Assembly (NCBI GenBank): GCA_963716445.1
Contig: OY970313.1
Span: 1,426,001 to 1,490,000 of the forward strand
Length of the DNA stretch: 64,000 bases
DNA from: JAAYBF01 sp963716445
GTDB lineage: Bacteria; Actinomycetota; Thermoleophilia; Solirubrobacterales; Thermoleophilaceae
Reading direction: 5' to 3'
Part shown: positions 33,218 through 42,295 of the stretch, in pieces
Numbering within the stretch: the first letter of the stretch is position 1
Layout: the number at the start of each line of letters is the position of its first letter
Made by a program: the position numbers and the translations under genes
The notes under the pieces: model-generated
The model's input: only the letters and a program-made list of their open reading frames with translations
Database searches by the model: none
Told to the model about the DNA's origin: nothing

Positions 33218-34125
33218 GCCCCGTCACGGACGCCCACCCCGCCACCGGGGCGCTGCGCCTCTGGGCGCTCGCCGCCCGTCCGCGTACCCTGCCGGCGGCC
33301 GTCGCGCCGGTGCTGGTCGGGACGGCGCTGGCGATCGCCGGCGACGACTTCCAGCCGCTGGCCTTCGTGGCCGCGCTGATCGGCAGCGTCTTCATCCAGA
33401 TCGGGACCAACCTCTCCAACGACTACTCGGACGCCCGCCGCGGCGCCGACACCGAGGACCGGCTCGGGCCGGTGCGCGTGACGGCCGGCGGCCTGATGCC
33501 CCCGCGGCGGGTGCTGATCGGGACCTACGTCGCGTTCGCCGTCGCCGTGGTCGCCGGGCTGTACCTGACGGCGACCACCGGTCCCGAGCTGCTGTTGGTC
33601 GGAATCGCCTCGATCGCCGCCGGCGTGCTCTACACCGGCGGTCCGCGGCCCTATGGCTACGAGGGGCTCGGCGAGCTGTTCGTGTTCCTGTTCTTCGGCG
33701 TCGTGGCCGTCGTCGGCAGCTACTACGTGCAGGCCGAGGAGCTGCCGTGGGAGGCGTTCGCGCTGTCGATCCCGGTCGGCCTGCTCGCCGCGGCGATCCT
33801 CGTCGTCAACAACATCCGCGACGCGGAGACCGACCGCCGCGCCGGCAAGCGGACGCTCGCCGTGCGGCTCGGCCGCGAGCGGGCCCGCTCGGTGTTCGCC
33901 GCGATGCTCGCGCTCTCGTTCCTGACGGTGATCGCGATCCCGCTGGCCGGCGGCCTGTCGTGGTGGGTCGCCCTGCCGCTCGCCTGCCTGCCGCTCGCCC
34001 CGCCGCTGTGGCAGACGGTGGCCGGGCGGACCGACGGCCCCTCGCTCAATGCGGCGCTCGCCGACACGGGACGGCTGCTCGGCGTGTTCTCGCTGCTGCT
34101 CGCGGCGGGCATCCTGCTGTCGTGA
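33214..34125 (+). CDS. menA: 1,4-dihydroxy-2-naphthoate polyprenyltransferase
   Basis: UbiA-superfamily membrane prenyltransferase, 303 aa with about eight to nine helices. The first Asp-rich prenyl-diphosphate/Mg site is NLSNDYSDARRGADTEDR and the second NNIRDAETDRRAGKRTLAV. It attaches the polyprenyl tail to make demethylmenaquinone. GTG start overlaps the menB stop (GTGA) and its own stop overlaps the menC start. Confidence 0.95.
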   Translation: MSPVTDAHPATGALRLWALAARPRTLPAAVAPVLVGTALAIAGDDFQPLAFVAALIGSVFIQIGTNLSNDYSDARRGADTEDRLGPVRVTAGGLMPPRRVLIGTYVAFAVAVVAGLYLTATTGPELLLVGIASIAAGVLYTGGPRPYGYEGLGELFVFLFFGVVAVVGSYYVQAEELPWEAFALSIPVGLLAAAILVVNNIRDAETDRRAGKRTLAVRLGRERARSVFAAMLALSFLTVIAIPLAGGLSWWVALPLACLPLAPPLWQTVAGRTDGPSLNAALADTGRLLGVFSLLLAAGILLS

Positions 34126-35135
34126 AGCGCTCGCTGCTGCGCCTCCGGATACCGCTGCTCGAGCCGTTCGTAACCTCGAAGGGCGTGCTCGCCGAGCGCG
34201 AGCTGGTCGTGGTGCGGCTCGAGGACGACGAGGGCACGCCGGGCTGGGGCGAGGCGGCGCCGCTCGAGATCTACGACGGCGTCGGGGTCGAGGAGGTGTG
34301 GCGGGCGCTCGTCGCCGGTCCGCCCGCGCGCGACGCCCCGCGCCAGGCCCGCACTGCCTGGGAGCTGTCGGAGCTCGATCTGCAGGCGCGACGCCGCGGG
34401 CGCCCGCTCGGCGACGTCGGAGCCGACGCGATCCCCGTCAACACGACGCTCCCGGCCGGGCCGCCCGCCGAGGCCGCCGCCGCTGCCGAGCGCGGCCTTC
34501 GCGCCGGCTTCTCCTGCTTCAAGCTGAAGGTCGGCCTGCCCGACGACGGCGAGCGCGTCGCGGCCGTCCGCGAGGCGCTCGGCACCTGGCCAGCGCTCCG
34601 TCTCGACGCCAACGGCGCCTGGGGGGCGGCCGAGGCGGTCGAGCGAATCGGCGAGCTGGCCCGCTTCGACCTCGAGCTGGTCGAGCAGCCGTGCGCCACG
34701 CTCGCGGAGATGGCCGAGGTCCGCTCCCAGGTCGAGACGCCGATCGCCGCCGACGAGCCGATCCGCACCGCCGCGGACGTGCGCCGCGCCGCCGAGCTCG
34801 GCGCCTGCGACGCGGTCAACGTCAAGCTCGCCGGCAGCGGCGGGTTCATACCGGCCCGCGACGCCCTGCGGGCCGCGGCGGAGGCGGGGATGCAGGCGTG
34901 GCTCTCCAGCACCCTCGACGGACCGTGGGGCATCTCCGCCGCCTTGCAGCTCGCCGCGCAGGAGCGCCTGACCCTCGCCTGCGGGCTCGCGACGCTTGGC
35001 CTCTTCGACGCCGAGATCGGCCGGGTCCTGCCCGCGCCCCGCCAGGGACTGCTCGAGGTCCCTCAGGGACCCGGCCTGGGCGTCGACGTCGGCGACGACG
35101 CGCTCGCCGACGTGCTGATCGACCGCCGGGACTAG
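34122..35135 (+). CDS. menC: o-Succinylbenzoate synthase
   Basis: Enolase-superfamily dehydratase, 337 aa. All expected residues are visible: KxK in CFKLKVG, metal ligands in RLDANGAW, LVEQP and IAADEPI, and the second catalytic Lys in NVKLAGSGGF. It converts SHCHC to o-succinylbenzoate. GTG start overlaps the menA stop. Its intact metal site contrasts with the altered enolase relative at 10.5 kb. Stop codons of menC and convergent menH share CTAG. Confidence 0.93.
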   Translation: MKRSLLRLRIPLLEPFVTSKGVLAERELVVVRLEDDEGTPGWGEAAPLEIYDGVGVEEVWRALVAGPPARDAPRQARTAWELSELDLQARRRGRPLGDVGADAIPVNTTLPAGPPAEAAAAAERGLRAGFSCFKLKVGLPDDGERVAAVREALGTWPALRLDANGAWGAAEAVERIGELARFDLELVEQPCATLAEMAEVRSQVETPIAADEPIRTAADVRRAAELGACDAVNVKLAGSGGFIPARDALRAAAEAGMQAWLSSTLDGPWGISAALQLAAQERLTLACGLATLGLFDAEIGRVLPAPRQGLLEVPQGPGLGVDVGDDALADVLIDRRD

Positions 35136-35881
35136 CCGTCGGGCGCGAAGCGCTCCTCGAGGAACGCCAGCAGCGCGTCCGCGAACTCGCCCGGACGCTG
35201 CAGATGGGCGGCGTGCCCCGCGTGCTCGATGACGGCGGCATAGGCGTTCGGCGCCTCGGCCGCGATCCGTCGCGTCTCGCGCCGATAGCGCTCGTCGCGC
35301 GCGCCGGCGAGCGCCAGGATCGGCAGGTCGAGGGTGGGCAGCCGTCCCCAGATCGGCTCCATCGTCCCCTGCCCCGCCGTGCGCAGCAGCACCGCGAGCC
35401 TGCGCGGGTCCTGTGACAGCCGTCCGGGGCGTTGCGCCTCGACGAGCCTGTCGGACTGGTCCGCGAACAGCGGCTGGCGCTCCCACACCTCGACGATCCG
35501 CTCGATCGGCTGAGTCTCCATCCAGCTCGCGAGCTTCTCGTCGGCCGCGCGGCGCGCGGTCCGCGCCGCCGGCTCGTCGATCCCGGCGGCCGCCCCGACG
35601 ACGATCACGCCCGCGTAGCGCGACTGGTCGCGCACCGCAGCGTTCAGCGCGAGCCGGCCGCCGAGCGAGTACCCGCACAGCACCGCCTCGCCGTCGACGG
35701 CCTCCGCGGCTGCGGCGATCTCCTCGATCCGGCCCTCGCGCTCGTGCTGGGTGTGGCGCAGCAACACGCTGGGGTAGCGTTGCGGCAGCCGCTCGGCGAC
35801 CTCCGACCAAGCCTCGGCGGGCTGCATGAAGCCCGGGACGAAGATCACCGAGGGGCCTCGCGCGTCGTTGCTCACAGGCAC
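35132..35881 (-). CDS. menH: Alpha/beta hydrolase, probable SHCHC synthase MenH
   Basis: 249 aa alpha/beta hydrolase: oxyanion-region FVPGFMQPAEAW, nucleophile elbow CGYSLGGRLAL (Ser), acid near LAGARDERY and catalytic His in IEHAGHAAHLQRP. Position between menC and menD supports MenH, which eliminates pyruvate from SEPHCHC. GTG start at 35881 directly abuts the divergent menD ATG; GTG at 35875 is an alternative. No room exists for a separate promoter, so its promoter would lie inside menD. Confidence 0.85.
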   Translation of the reverse strand: MPVSNDARGPSVIFVPGFMQPAEAWSEVAERLPQRYPSVLLRHTQHEREGRIEEIAAAAEAVDGEAVLCGYSLGGRLALNAAVRDQSRYAGVIVVGAAAGIDEPAARTARRAADEKLASWMETQPIERIVEVWERQPLFADQSDRLVEAQRPGRLSQDPRRLAVLLRTAGQGTMEPIWGRLPTLDLPILALAGARDERYRRETRRIAAEAPNAYAAVIEHAGHAAHLQRPGEFADALLAFLEERFAPDG

Positions 35882-37603
35882 ATGATCCCGATCAACCGCA
35901 CCTACGCGCCTCTCCAGGCCCTCGTCGACGAGCTGATCCGCTGCGGAATGCGCCGCGCGGTGACGTCACCGGGCTCGCGCAACGCCCCGATCGCGCTGAC
36001 GCTGGCGGACGACGAGCGCATCGACGCCGTCTCGGTGATCGACGAGCGATCGGCCGGCTTCATGGCCGTCGGCATGGCCAAGGCGAGCGGGCGTCCGGTC
36101 GCGGTCACCTGCACCTCGGGCACCGCCGCCGCGAACCTCGTCCCCGCGGTCGTCGAGGCCCACGAGGCGCGCGTCCCGCTGATCGTGCTGACCGCCGACC
36201 GGCCTCCGGAGCTGCGCGACGTCGGCGCCGGGCAGGCGATCGACCAGCTGAAGCTGTTCGGCTCGGCTGCGAAGTGGTTCGTCGAGGTAGGCAACGGCGA
36301 GCCGGGACGCGAGTGGGCGACGCACGTCCGCGCGCTCGCCTGTCGCGCCTGGTGGACGGCCGCCTGTGGACGGCCGGGGCCCGTGCACCTCAACCTGCCG
36401 CTGCGCGAGCCGCTCGAGCCGTCGCCGGAGCAGCTCGACGCGGCCGACTGGCAGGGCCGACCGGACGGACGCCCGTGGGTCGAGCTGCGCGAGCACTCCA
36501 ACGCGCCCAATGCCGACGACATCCAGGCGCTGGCGGAGCGGGTCGCCTCCACGTCGCGCGGTGCGATCGTCTGCGGCGGCGGCGCCGGAGACGTCGCCGA
36601 GCCGGTCGCGCGACTGGCCACCGCCACCGGCTGGCCGGTCCTCGCAGACCCGCTGTCCGGCGTCCGCTGCGGAGCCCACGACCGCTCCCACGTCGTCGCC
36701 CACTACGACGTGCTGCTGCGCGCCGCGCCGTTCGCGGCCGGGATGCGACCGCAGCTCGTCCTTCGCGTCGGTGAGGCGCCGACGTCGAAGGCGCTGCGAA
36801 CCTGGCTGGCCGGCGCCGACCAGGTCGTCGTCGACCCGCACGCGACCTGGAACGAGCCGACGCGCACGGCCGAGACGATCCTCCACGCCGACGCGGCGCA
36901 CGCCTGCGAGGCGCTGGCCGGGGCGGTCGCGGCGCGCGGTCCGGCGCTCGACGAGCAGTGGCTCGCCGCCTGGCGCGCCGGCGATGCGCTCGTGAGCCCC
37001 GCGCTCGGCGACGCACCCGACCCGTTCGAGCCCAAGGCCTACGCCGCGCTCGAGGCGGTGCTGCCCGACGGCGCGATCGTCTGGCTCAGCTCCTCGATGC
37101 CAGTTCGCTATGCCGAGTCGTTCTTCCCGCAGACCGGCAGAGCGCTCCGCTTCCTCTCCAACCGGGGCGCCAACGGGATCGACGGCGTCGTCTCGTCAGC
37201 GGCGGGAGCCGCGCGTGCCACCGGCCTGCCGACCTTCCTGCTGATCGGCGAGGTCGCCCTTCTGCACGACATCGGCGGCCTGCTCGCCGCTCGCCGCGCC
37301 GGGATCGACCTGACGATCGTCTGCACGAACAACGGCGGCGGTGGGATCTTCGACTTCCTGCCCGTCGCCGAGCATGCCGAGGCCGACGCTTACGAGGAGC
37401 ACGTCGCGACTCCGGCGGACGTCGACGTGGCGCGCGTGGCGGCGCTCGCCGGCCTCGGTCACCGCCTCGCGGCGACACCGGACGAGCTGCGAAGCGCCGT
37501 GGCCGAAGGACCAGGGCTGATCGAGATCCGCACCGACCGTGCCGATAGCGTTCGGCTGAGCCGAGAGCTGGCCGCCACGGTTGCGGCCGGCCTGAATGGG
37601 TGA
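35882..37603 (+). CDS. menD: SEPHCHC synthase (thiamine diphosphate enzyme)
   Basis: Adds 2-oxoglutarate-derived succinic semialdehyde to isochorismate, the first committed menaquinone step. It has 573 aa, ThDP family: TSPGSRNAPIALTLA, TCTSGTAAANLVPAVVEA, LTADRPPELRDVGAGQAIDQ, FLSNRGANGIDGVVSSAAG and the ThDP-binding stretch LLIGEVALLHDIGGL...NNGGGGIFDFLP. In the last stretch the GDxS-type motif reads GEVA. ATG start; menD and menH are divergent with no base between their start codons. A MITE-like element follows the stop by 32 bp. Confidence 0.94.
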   Translation: MIPINRTYAPLQALVDELIRCGMRRAVTSPGSRNAPIALTLADDERIDAVSVIDERSAGFMAVGMAKASGRPVAVTCTSGTAAANLVPAVVEAHEARVPLIVLTADRPPELRDVGAGQAIDQLKLFGSAAKWFVEVGNGEPGREWATHVRALACRAWWTAACGRPGPVHLNLPLREPLEPSPEQLDAADWQGRPDGRPWVELREHSNAPNADDIQALAERVASTSRGAIVCGGGAGDVAEPVARLATATGWPVLADPLSGVRCGAHDRSHVVAHYDVLLRAAPFAAGMRPQLVLRVGEAPTSKALRTWLAGADQVVVDPHATWNEPTRTAETILHADAAHACEALAGAVAARGPALDEQWLAAWRAGDALVSPALGDAPDPFEPKAYAALEAVLPDGAIVWLSSSMPVRYAESFFPQTGRALRFLSNRGANGIDGVVSSAAGAARATGLPTFLLIGEVALLHDIGGLLAARRAGIDLTIVCTNNGGGGIFDFLPVAEHAEADAYEEHVATPADVDVARVAALAGLGHRLAATPDELRSAVAEGPGLIEIRTDRADSVRLSRELAATVAAGLNG

Positions 37604-37635
37604 TCGCGCCGAGGTGTGGCGTGGCGGGGCGGTGT

Positions 37636-38113
37636 TCCTGTGGGGCGTCCTTGAGGCGCGGTGTCGTGCGGGGGTTTGAGGGGCGCTGTAGGAGTTGGGC
37701 TAGTTGCGGTGCCGGGCCCTTGGCTGGGTAGGGAGGAATGCGGGGTGGCTGGTGGCCGGCAGTGGGCGTCGCTCTGTGGCTTTGGGTGCTCGGTTGGGCG
37801 TCGGTGGGGCTCTCGAACCGTCCCTTTTGGGCCCCCTCGGAAGAGAGTGGAACATTGACCGGGCTCTGCCCCAGTCAATGTTCCACTCGTTCTCGGAGCG
37901 AGGGGTTCTGGGCCTCAAAACGGCTATCTGGCCCCGGGAAACGGCTGAATACCACTGAGAACCACGGCGATCGGGGACCAAGGGCCCCGATCGAAGCCCA
38001 GCCACCGCCTCACCGCCCTACCCAGCCAAGGGACCGGCCCCACAACTAGCCAAGCTTGTACAGCGCCCCCCAAACCCCCGCACGAAACCGCGCCTCAAGG
38101 ACGCCACACAGGA
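37636..38113. mobile_element. MITE-like element with 98-bp terminal inverted repeats (copy A)
   Basis: A 478-bp non-coding unit fills most of the 615-bp gap between convergent menD and the isochorismate synthase gene. Its ends (37636-37733 and 38016-38113) are inverted repeats of 98 bp, about 90% alike by eye. The core holds the 44-nt hairpin at 37845. No transposase frame is present, and no target duplication is obvious. A second, inverted copy lies at 52401-53742. Confidence 0.8.
37845..37888. repeat. 44-nt hairpin repeat, copy 3 (inside MITE A)
   Basis: GAGTGGAACATTGAC pairs with GTCAATGTTCCACTC (15 bp) around CGGGCTCTGCCCCA. Same length and same outer seven bases as the hairpins at 23830 and 23958, and nearly identical to that at 53601. 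Confidence 0.85.
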
Positions 38114-38153
38114 GCGAAGAGCCGGGTGGACTGGCGGGAAGGAACGCCCGAAC

Positions 38154-38179
38154 CCGCGCCTCAAGGACGCCGCACAGGA
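38154..38179. repeat. Solo fragment of the MITE terminal repeat
   Basis: A 26-bp match (one difference) to the outer end of MITE A, 40 bp beyond its right end and in the same orientation as that end. It may mark an older insertion or a nested copy. The remaining bases up to 38218 show nothing else. Confidence 0.6.
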
Positions 38180-38218
38180 ACGCGCCCAGGACCACCCTGC
38201 GGCACGCCTCACTCGCCG

Positions 38219-39664
38219 CTAAGCCAGCAGCGGCAGCAGGGCCTGCAGCTTGACCTCGGTCTCGGCGAGCTCGTCGGCCGGGACGGAGTCGGCGACGATG
38301 CCGCAGCCGGCGTAGAGGCGCGCGACGTCGTCGCGCAGGAGCGCGCAGCGAAGAGCGACGCAGAGCTCGCCGTCCTCGGACAGATCCGTCCAGCCGACGG
38401 CGCCCGCGTACCAGCCGCGGTCGAGACCCTCGAGCGCCGGGATCAGCGGCCGCGCGACGGCGTTGGGCTCGCCGCCGACGGCGGGCGTCGGGTGTAGCCG
38501 TCCGGCCAGCTCGAGCGCCGCAACGGGCTGGGCGAGCTGGGCGCGGATCGGCGTGGCGAGATGCTGGACGTTCTGGACCTTGACCAGCACCGGCTCGTCG
38601 GCTGCGGCGACCCAGAGGCTGACCGGGTCGAGCGCGCGCTCGATCCGCTCGGCGACGATCCGCTGCTCGCGACGGTCCTTGCCGCTGCGCAGGAGCTGCT
38701 CGCCGAGATGGTCGTCGACGGCCGGGTCGGCGCTGCGGCGGGTGGTGCCCGCGAGCGCGACCGTCTGCGCACGCTCGCCGTCGCGCCGCACCAGCAGCTC
38801 CGGACTCGCTCCCACGAACGCGAGGTCTGGCGTGCCGACGCAATAGCAATAGCAGGCGGGGAAGGCACCCCGGAGCGCGTCGAGCAGCGGAGCGGGATCG
38901 ATCGCCCCCCTGGCGTGCACGCGAACCTCTCGCGCGAGCACGATCTTCTCCAGGGCGCCCGCACCGATGCGCTCGACGGCGCGCCGAACGGCCTCCTCGT
39001 AGTGCGCCGGGGGGGCGGCGGCCGCGACGCGCGCACGCACGGCGGGGTCCGGATCGAGCATCGGCATCGGTCCCGAGGCCAGCTCCGAGAGGCGCGTGTG
39101 CGCCCCATCGAGCAGCTCGTCGACCGACCGAGACCCGTCGACCGCGACCGTCACCGTCATCCGCGTCTCCTCGGCTCGCCGGGCGAACGAGACCTCCGGC
39201 ATGACGAGCTGCGCCGACGCCAGCGAGCTCCACTCGGGCGCGTTCCCGCCGTCGTCGGCGAACGCGAATCCCCCGACGAACACCGCCCCCGAGCCCGGCG
39301 GGCGATCCGGGTCGGCGGACGGATCGTCGGACAGCGTCCGCAACGCAAGCTCGCGGCACTCTGCCGCGCTCGCGGCGAACCGATCGGGACCGCCCGCCTC
39401 GACCAGCGCCGCCACCCCGAGACCGCAGACCGCGTAGCCATGCCGGTCCGGCTGCTCGAAGCAGAACCAGCGGTCGGTCGCCCGTCGAGACGCGAGCACT
39501 ACAGCCGACACGTCGAGGCCCGCGGGCAGCGGGACGGTCACCGAGGCGCGCGTCTCCCCACCGCCTCGCGTCGCCCACTCGAGCGCGTCGACGACCCGCC
39601 GCTCGAGCAGCTCGCACTGCGCCGAGTCGAGCGCGAACGGACTCTCCGCCACCCCAAGAGACAC
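38219..39664 (-). CDS. menF: Isochorismate synthase (menaquinone type)
   Basis: Chorismate-utilising enzyme, 481 aa. The C-terminal catalytic domain has YEEAVRRAVERIGAGALEKIVLAREV, FVGASPELLVRRDG, ALAGTTRRS, LHPTPAVGGEPNAVA and WYAGAVGWTDL. The lysine in EKIVLAREV and the GGxP context favour isochorismate synthase over anthranilate synthase or salicylate synthase. It supplies MenD with isochorismate. GTG start at 39664. MenF and EntC types cannot be told apart by sequence alone; the men context decides. Confidence 0.9.
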   Translation of the reverse strand: MSLGVAESPFALDSAQCELLERRVVDALEWATRGGGETRASVTVPLPAGLDVSAVVLASRRATDRWFCFEQPDRHGYAVCGLGVAALVEAGGPDRFAASAAECRELALRTLSDDPSADPDRPPGSGAVFVGGFAFADDGGNAPEWSSLASAQLVMPEVSFARRAEETRMTVTVAVDGSRSVDELLDGAHTRLSELASGPMPMLDPDPAVRARVAAAAPPAHYEEAVRRAVERIGAGALEKIVLAREVRVHARGAIDPAPLLDALRGAFPACYCYCVGTPDLAFVGASPELLVRRDGERAQTVALAGTTRRSADPAVDDHLGEQLLRSGKDRREQRIVAERIERALDPVSLWVAAADEPVLVKVQNVQHLATPIRAQLAQPVAALELAGRLHPTPAVGGEPNAVARPLIPALEGLDRGWYAGAVGWTDLSEDGELCVALRCALLRDDVARLYAGCGIVADSVPADELAETEVKLQALLPLLA

Positions 39665-39812
39665 AGGCCTAAGCCTACGCTCGCGAGGCCGCGAGCCTGT
39701 CAGCGGACGCGAGCGCCGCGGCGGGACGTGCCACGGGATCGAAGCGCCACCGGAGCCGAAGGAGAAGGCGCCCTCAAAGGAGGCCGTCGGCAGACCGACC
39801 CGGCGCGGGGGT

Positions 39813-39834
39813 CCGGGGGACGCGAGTCCCCCGG
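39813..39834 (-). terminator. Strong GC hairpin after ilvN
   Basis: Nine-bp arms CCGGGGGAC/GTCCCCCGG with a 4-nt loop lie 25 nt past the ilvN stop, upstream of the isochorismate synthase gene. No U-run. It probably ends the ilvBN message. Confidence 0.55.
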
Positions 39835-39872
39835 CCGCTCACGTCGTGCCCCGGCCGCTCACGTCGTGCCTC
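39833..39872. repeat. Tandem 20-bp duplication at the ilvN stop
   Basis: CCGGCCGCTCACGTCGTGCC appears twice in a row; the inner copy contains the ilvN stop codon (39859-39861). A second, out-of-use gene end was thus created downstream. Confidence 0.7.
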
Positions 39873-40416
39873 TGCCGCGTGAGACTGCGATCTCGCCGGT
39901 TCGGACCATCTCGATCAGGCCGAACGGGCGGACCATCTCCTCGAACGCCTCGATCTTGTCGTCGGTCCCGGTGACCTCGACAGTCAGCGAGCGCTTGTGG
40001 ACGTCGACGATCTTGGCGCGGAAGATCTCCGAGAACTGCATCAGCTGGGCGCGGCTGTCGCCGTCGGCGCTGATCTTGAACAGCGCCAGCTCGCGGGCGA
40101 CCGCCTCGTCCGGCTCGAGGTCGCGGATCTTGATCACGTTGACCAGCTTGTGCAGCTGCTTGGTGACCTGGTCGATCGGGTGGGTGGCGCCGTCGACCGT
40201 CAGGGTCAGCCGCGAGATCGTCGTGTCGTCGGTCGGCCCCACGGCGAGCGAGTCGATGTTGAACCCGCGGCGCGCGAACAGGCCGGCGATCCGCGCGAGG
40301 ACGCCCGGCTTGTTCTCGACCAGCAGCGAGAGGATGTGCTTGCGCCCGGTGTGCCCGCTGCCCGACGCACGCAGGTCGTCGAGGTTGAGGATGTCCTGGG
40401 TCGCCGGCTCGCCCAT
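39859..40416 (-). CDS. ilvN: Acetolactate synthase regulatory (small) subunit
   Basis: 185 aa. The N-terminal ACT domain has HILSLLVENKPGVLARIAGLFARRGFNIDSL, the site of valine feedback, followed by the C-terminal ALS_ss domain (ALFKISADGDSRAQLMQFSEIFRAKIVDV). It starts 3 nt after ilvB ends and forms the holoenzyme with it. ATG start. Confidence 0.97.
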   Translation of the reverse strand: MGEPATQDILNLDDLRASGSGHTGRKHILSLLVENKPGVLARIAGLFARRGFNIDSLAVGPTDDTTISRLTLTVDGATHPIDQVTKQLHKLVNVIKIRDLEPDEAVARELALFKISADGDSRAQLMQFSEIFRAKIVDVHKRSLTVEVTGTDDKIEAFEEMVRPFGLIEMVRTGEIAVSRGRGTT

Positions 40417-40419
40417 CGC

Positions 40420-42096
40420 TCAGCCCACCATGTCCCGCGCGGCCTGGCCGGCGGGGATCATCGGGTAGCAGTTCTCCTCGCGGGTGACGCGAACGTCGCA
40501 GACCACGGGGCCGTCGGTCTCCATCGCCGTCTTCATCGCATCGGCGAGCTCACCCTTGTCCTCGACGCGCATGCCGGTCGCGCCGAACGCCTCGGCGAGC
40601 TTCACCCAGTCCGGGCTCGTTCCCATGTCGACCGAGCTGTAGCGGCGGTCCCAGAACAGCTCCTGCCACTGCCGGACCATGCCGAGGTAGCCGTTGTTCA
40701 TGATGAACACCTTGATCGGGATCTCCTCGGTCACGCAGGTGGCGAGCTCCTGGATGTTCATGACGACCGAGCCGTCGCCCGCGACGCAGACGACGTTCTC
40801 GTCCGGGCGCGCGACCTTCGCCCCCATCGCCGCCGGCAGGCCGAAGCCCATCGTGCCCAGCCCGCCGGAGTTGATCCACTTGCGCGGACCGTCGAAGTGG
40901 AAGTACTGAGCGGTCCACATCTGGTGCTGGCCGACGTCGGAGGTGACGATCGCGTCGCCGCCCGTGACCTCGTAGAGCGCCTCGATCATCCGCTGCGGCT
41001 TGATCTCCGCGTCCTCGGACTCCTGGTAGGCGAGCGGGTACTTCTCGCGCCAGCCCTCGATCCGCTGCCACCAGCCGTCGAGGCGGGCGGCGTCGGCCTT
41101 CAGCGCGCGGTACTCGGTCGTCAGCTTCGGCAGGATCCGCTTCGCGTCGCCGACGATCGGGATGTGCGCCGGCACGTTCTTGGAGATCTCGGCGGGGTCG
41201 ACGTCGATGTGGATGAACTTCGCCCGCGGCGCGAACTCCGACAGCTTGCCGGTGATGCGGTCGTCGAAGCGCGCGCCGATCGCGACGATCAGGTCGGCCT
41301 CGTCCATCGCGTAGTTCGCCGCGCGCGTGCCGTGCATGCCGAGCATGCCGAGCCACTGCTCGTGGGGCGCCGGGAAGGCGCCGAGGCCCATCAGCGTGCA
41401 GGTCACCGGGAAGCGGTCCGAGAGCGCGAGCTCGACCAGCTCCTTCGAGCCGTCGGCGTTGACGACGCCCCCACCGACGTAGAGCACCGGGCGCCGCGAG
41501 TTCGCGAGCGCCTTCGCGGCCAGCCGGATCTGCTTCGTGTTGCCCTCGGTGGTCGGCTGGTAGCCGGGCAGGTTCACGGCGTCGACCGGCTCGTACGGGA
41601 TGTCGGCGCGCGAGAGGTCCTGCGGGATGTCGACCAGCACCGGCCCCGGCCGGCCGGTGCGCGCGATGTGGAACGCCTCGTGGATCGCCTCGGGGATCTT
41701 CTGCGGGTCGCGGATCATCAGCGAGTGCTTGACGATCGGCAGCGTGATGCCGGTGACGTCGGCCTCCTGGAAGCCGTCGGTGCCGAGCAGATCGGTGCGG
41801 ACCTGGCCGGTGATGAAGACGGTCGGCACCGAGTCCATCACCGCGTCGGCGATCGCCGTCACGAGGTTGGTCGCGCCCGGTCCCGACGTCGCGAGCGCGA
41901 CGCCGACGCGACCGGACGCCTTCGCGTAGCCCTCGGCCGCGTGTCCGGCGCCCTGCTCGTGCCGGCACTGGATGTGACGCAGCCCCGCGTCGTAGAGGGC
42001 GTCGTAGGTCGGGAGGTTCGCTCCGCCGGGCAGGCCGAACACATGCTCGACGCCCTCGGCCTTGAGGCACTCCATGATGGCGTCGACGGCTCGCAT
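40420..42096 (-). CDS. ilvB: Acetolactate synthase catalytic subunit
   Basis: ThDP- and FAD-dependent enzyme, 558 aa, forming acetolactate and acetohydroxybutyrate. It has VEHVFGLPGGANLPTYDAL, the catalytic Glu in CRHEQGAGHAAEGYA, ATSGPGATNLVTAIADA, and the ThDP/Mg motif AGDGSVVMNIQELAT...NNGYLGMVRQWQ. ATG at 42096 is preceded by GAAGGAG; a TTG at 42159 would only add a basic low-complexity extension. The 199-bp leader shows no leucine/valine-rich peptide as clear as that of leuA. Confidence 0.96.
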   Translation of the reverse strand: MRAVDAIMECLKAEGVEHVFGLPGGANLPTYDALYDAGLRHIQCRHEQGAGHAAEGYAKASGRVGVALATSGPGATNLVTAIADAVMDSVPTVFITGQVRTDLLGTDGFQEADVTGITLPIVKHSLMIRDPQKIPEAIHEAFHIARTGRPGPVLVDIPQDLSRADIPYEPVDAVNLPGYQPTTEGNTKQIRLAAKALANSRRPVLYVGGGVVNADGSKELVELALSDRFPVTCTLMGLGAFPAPHEQWLGMLGMHGTRAANYAMDEADLIVAIGARFDDRITGKLSEFAPRAKFIHIDVDPAEISKNVPAHIPIVGDAKRILPKLTTEYRALKADAARLDGWWQRIEGWREKYPLAYQESEDAEIKPQRMIEALYEVTGGDAIVTSDVGQHQMWTAQYFHFDGPRKWINSGGLGTMGFGLPAAMGAKVARPDENVVCVAGDGSVVMNIQELATCVTEEIPIKVFIMNNGYLGMVRQWQELFWDRRYSSVDMGTSPDWVKLAEAFGATGMRVEDKGELADAMKTAMETDGPVVCDVRVTREENCYPMIPAGQAARDMVG

Positions 42097-42235
42097 CGCG
42101 TTGCTCCTTCTCCGGCAAGGCTGGAATTGGGCGACGGCGCCGGGGGGCCGCCGGATCAAGCGAGGATACCAGGGCTCTTACGGCTCCCAGACCGCTTTTC
42201 CTGCACTACGCCAGCTCCAAGCGGAGGAGCGCAGG

Positions 42236-42282
42236 CCGGATCGGTCCCGCAGGCGACACCGTCCCTCACTGGGCCGATCCGG
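42236..42282 (-). terminator. Hairpin after the small membrane-protein genes
   Basis: Nine-bp arms CCGGATCGG and CCGATCCGG (42236-42244, 42274-42282) enclose a 29-nt GC-rich loop just past the stop at 42296. Likely an end of that message upstream of ilvB; a role in the ilvB leader cannot be excluded. Confidence 0.45.
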
Positions 42283-42295
42283 GCGAGCACCGCAG

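Noticed and set aside
38126..38497. Small plus-strand frames after the MITE
   Set aside because: They overlap the MITE end fragment and run antisense to the isochorismate synthase gene, with no motif.
42097..42159. Upstream TTG start for ilvB
   Set aside because: It would add a basic low-complexity tail; a good Shine-Dalgarno sequence precedes the ATG at 42096.
42110..42230. Leader peptide before ilvB ending ...SPGILA
   Set aside because: Branched-chain codons are few and not clustered, and the start is uncertain; unlike the leuA leader it makes no clear case.
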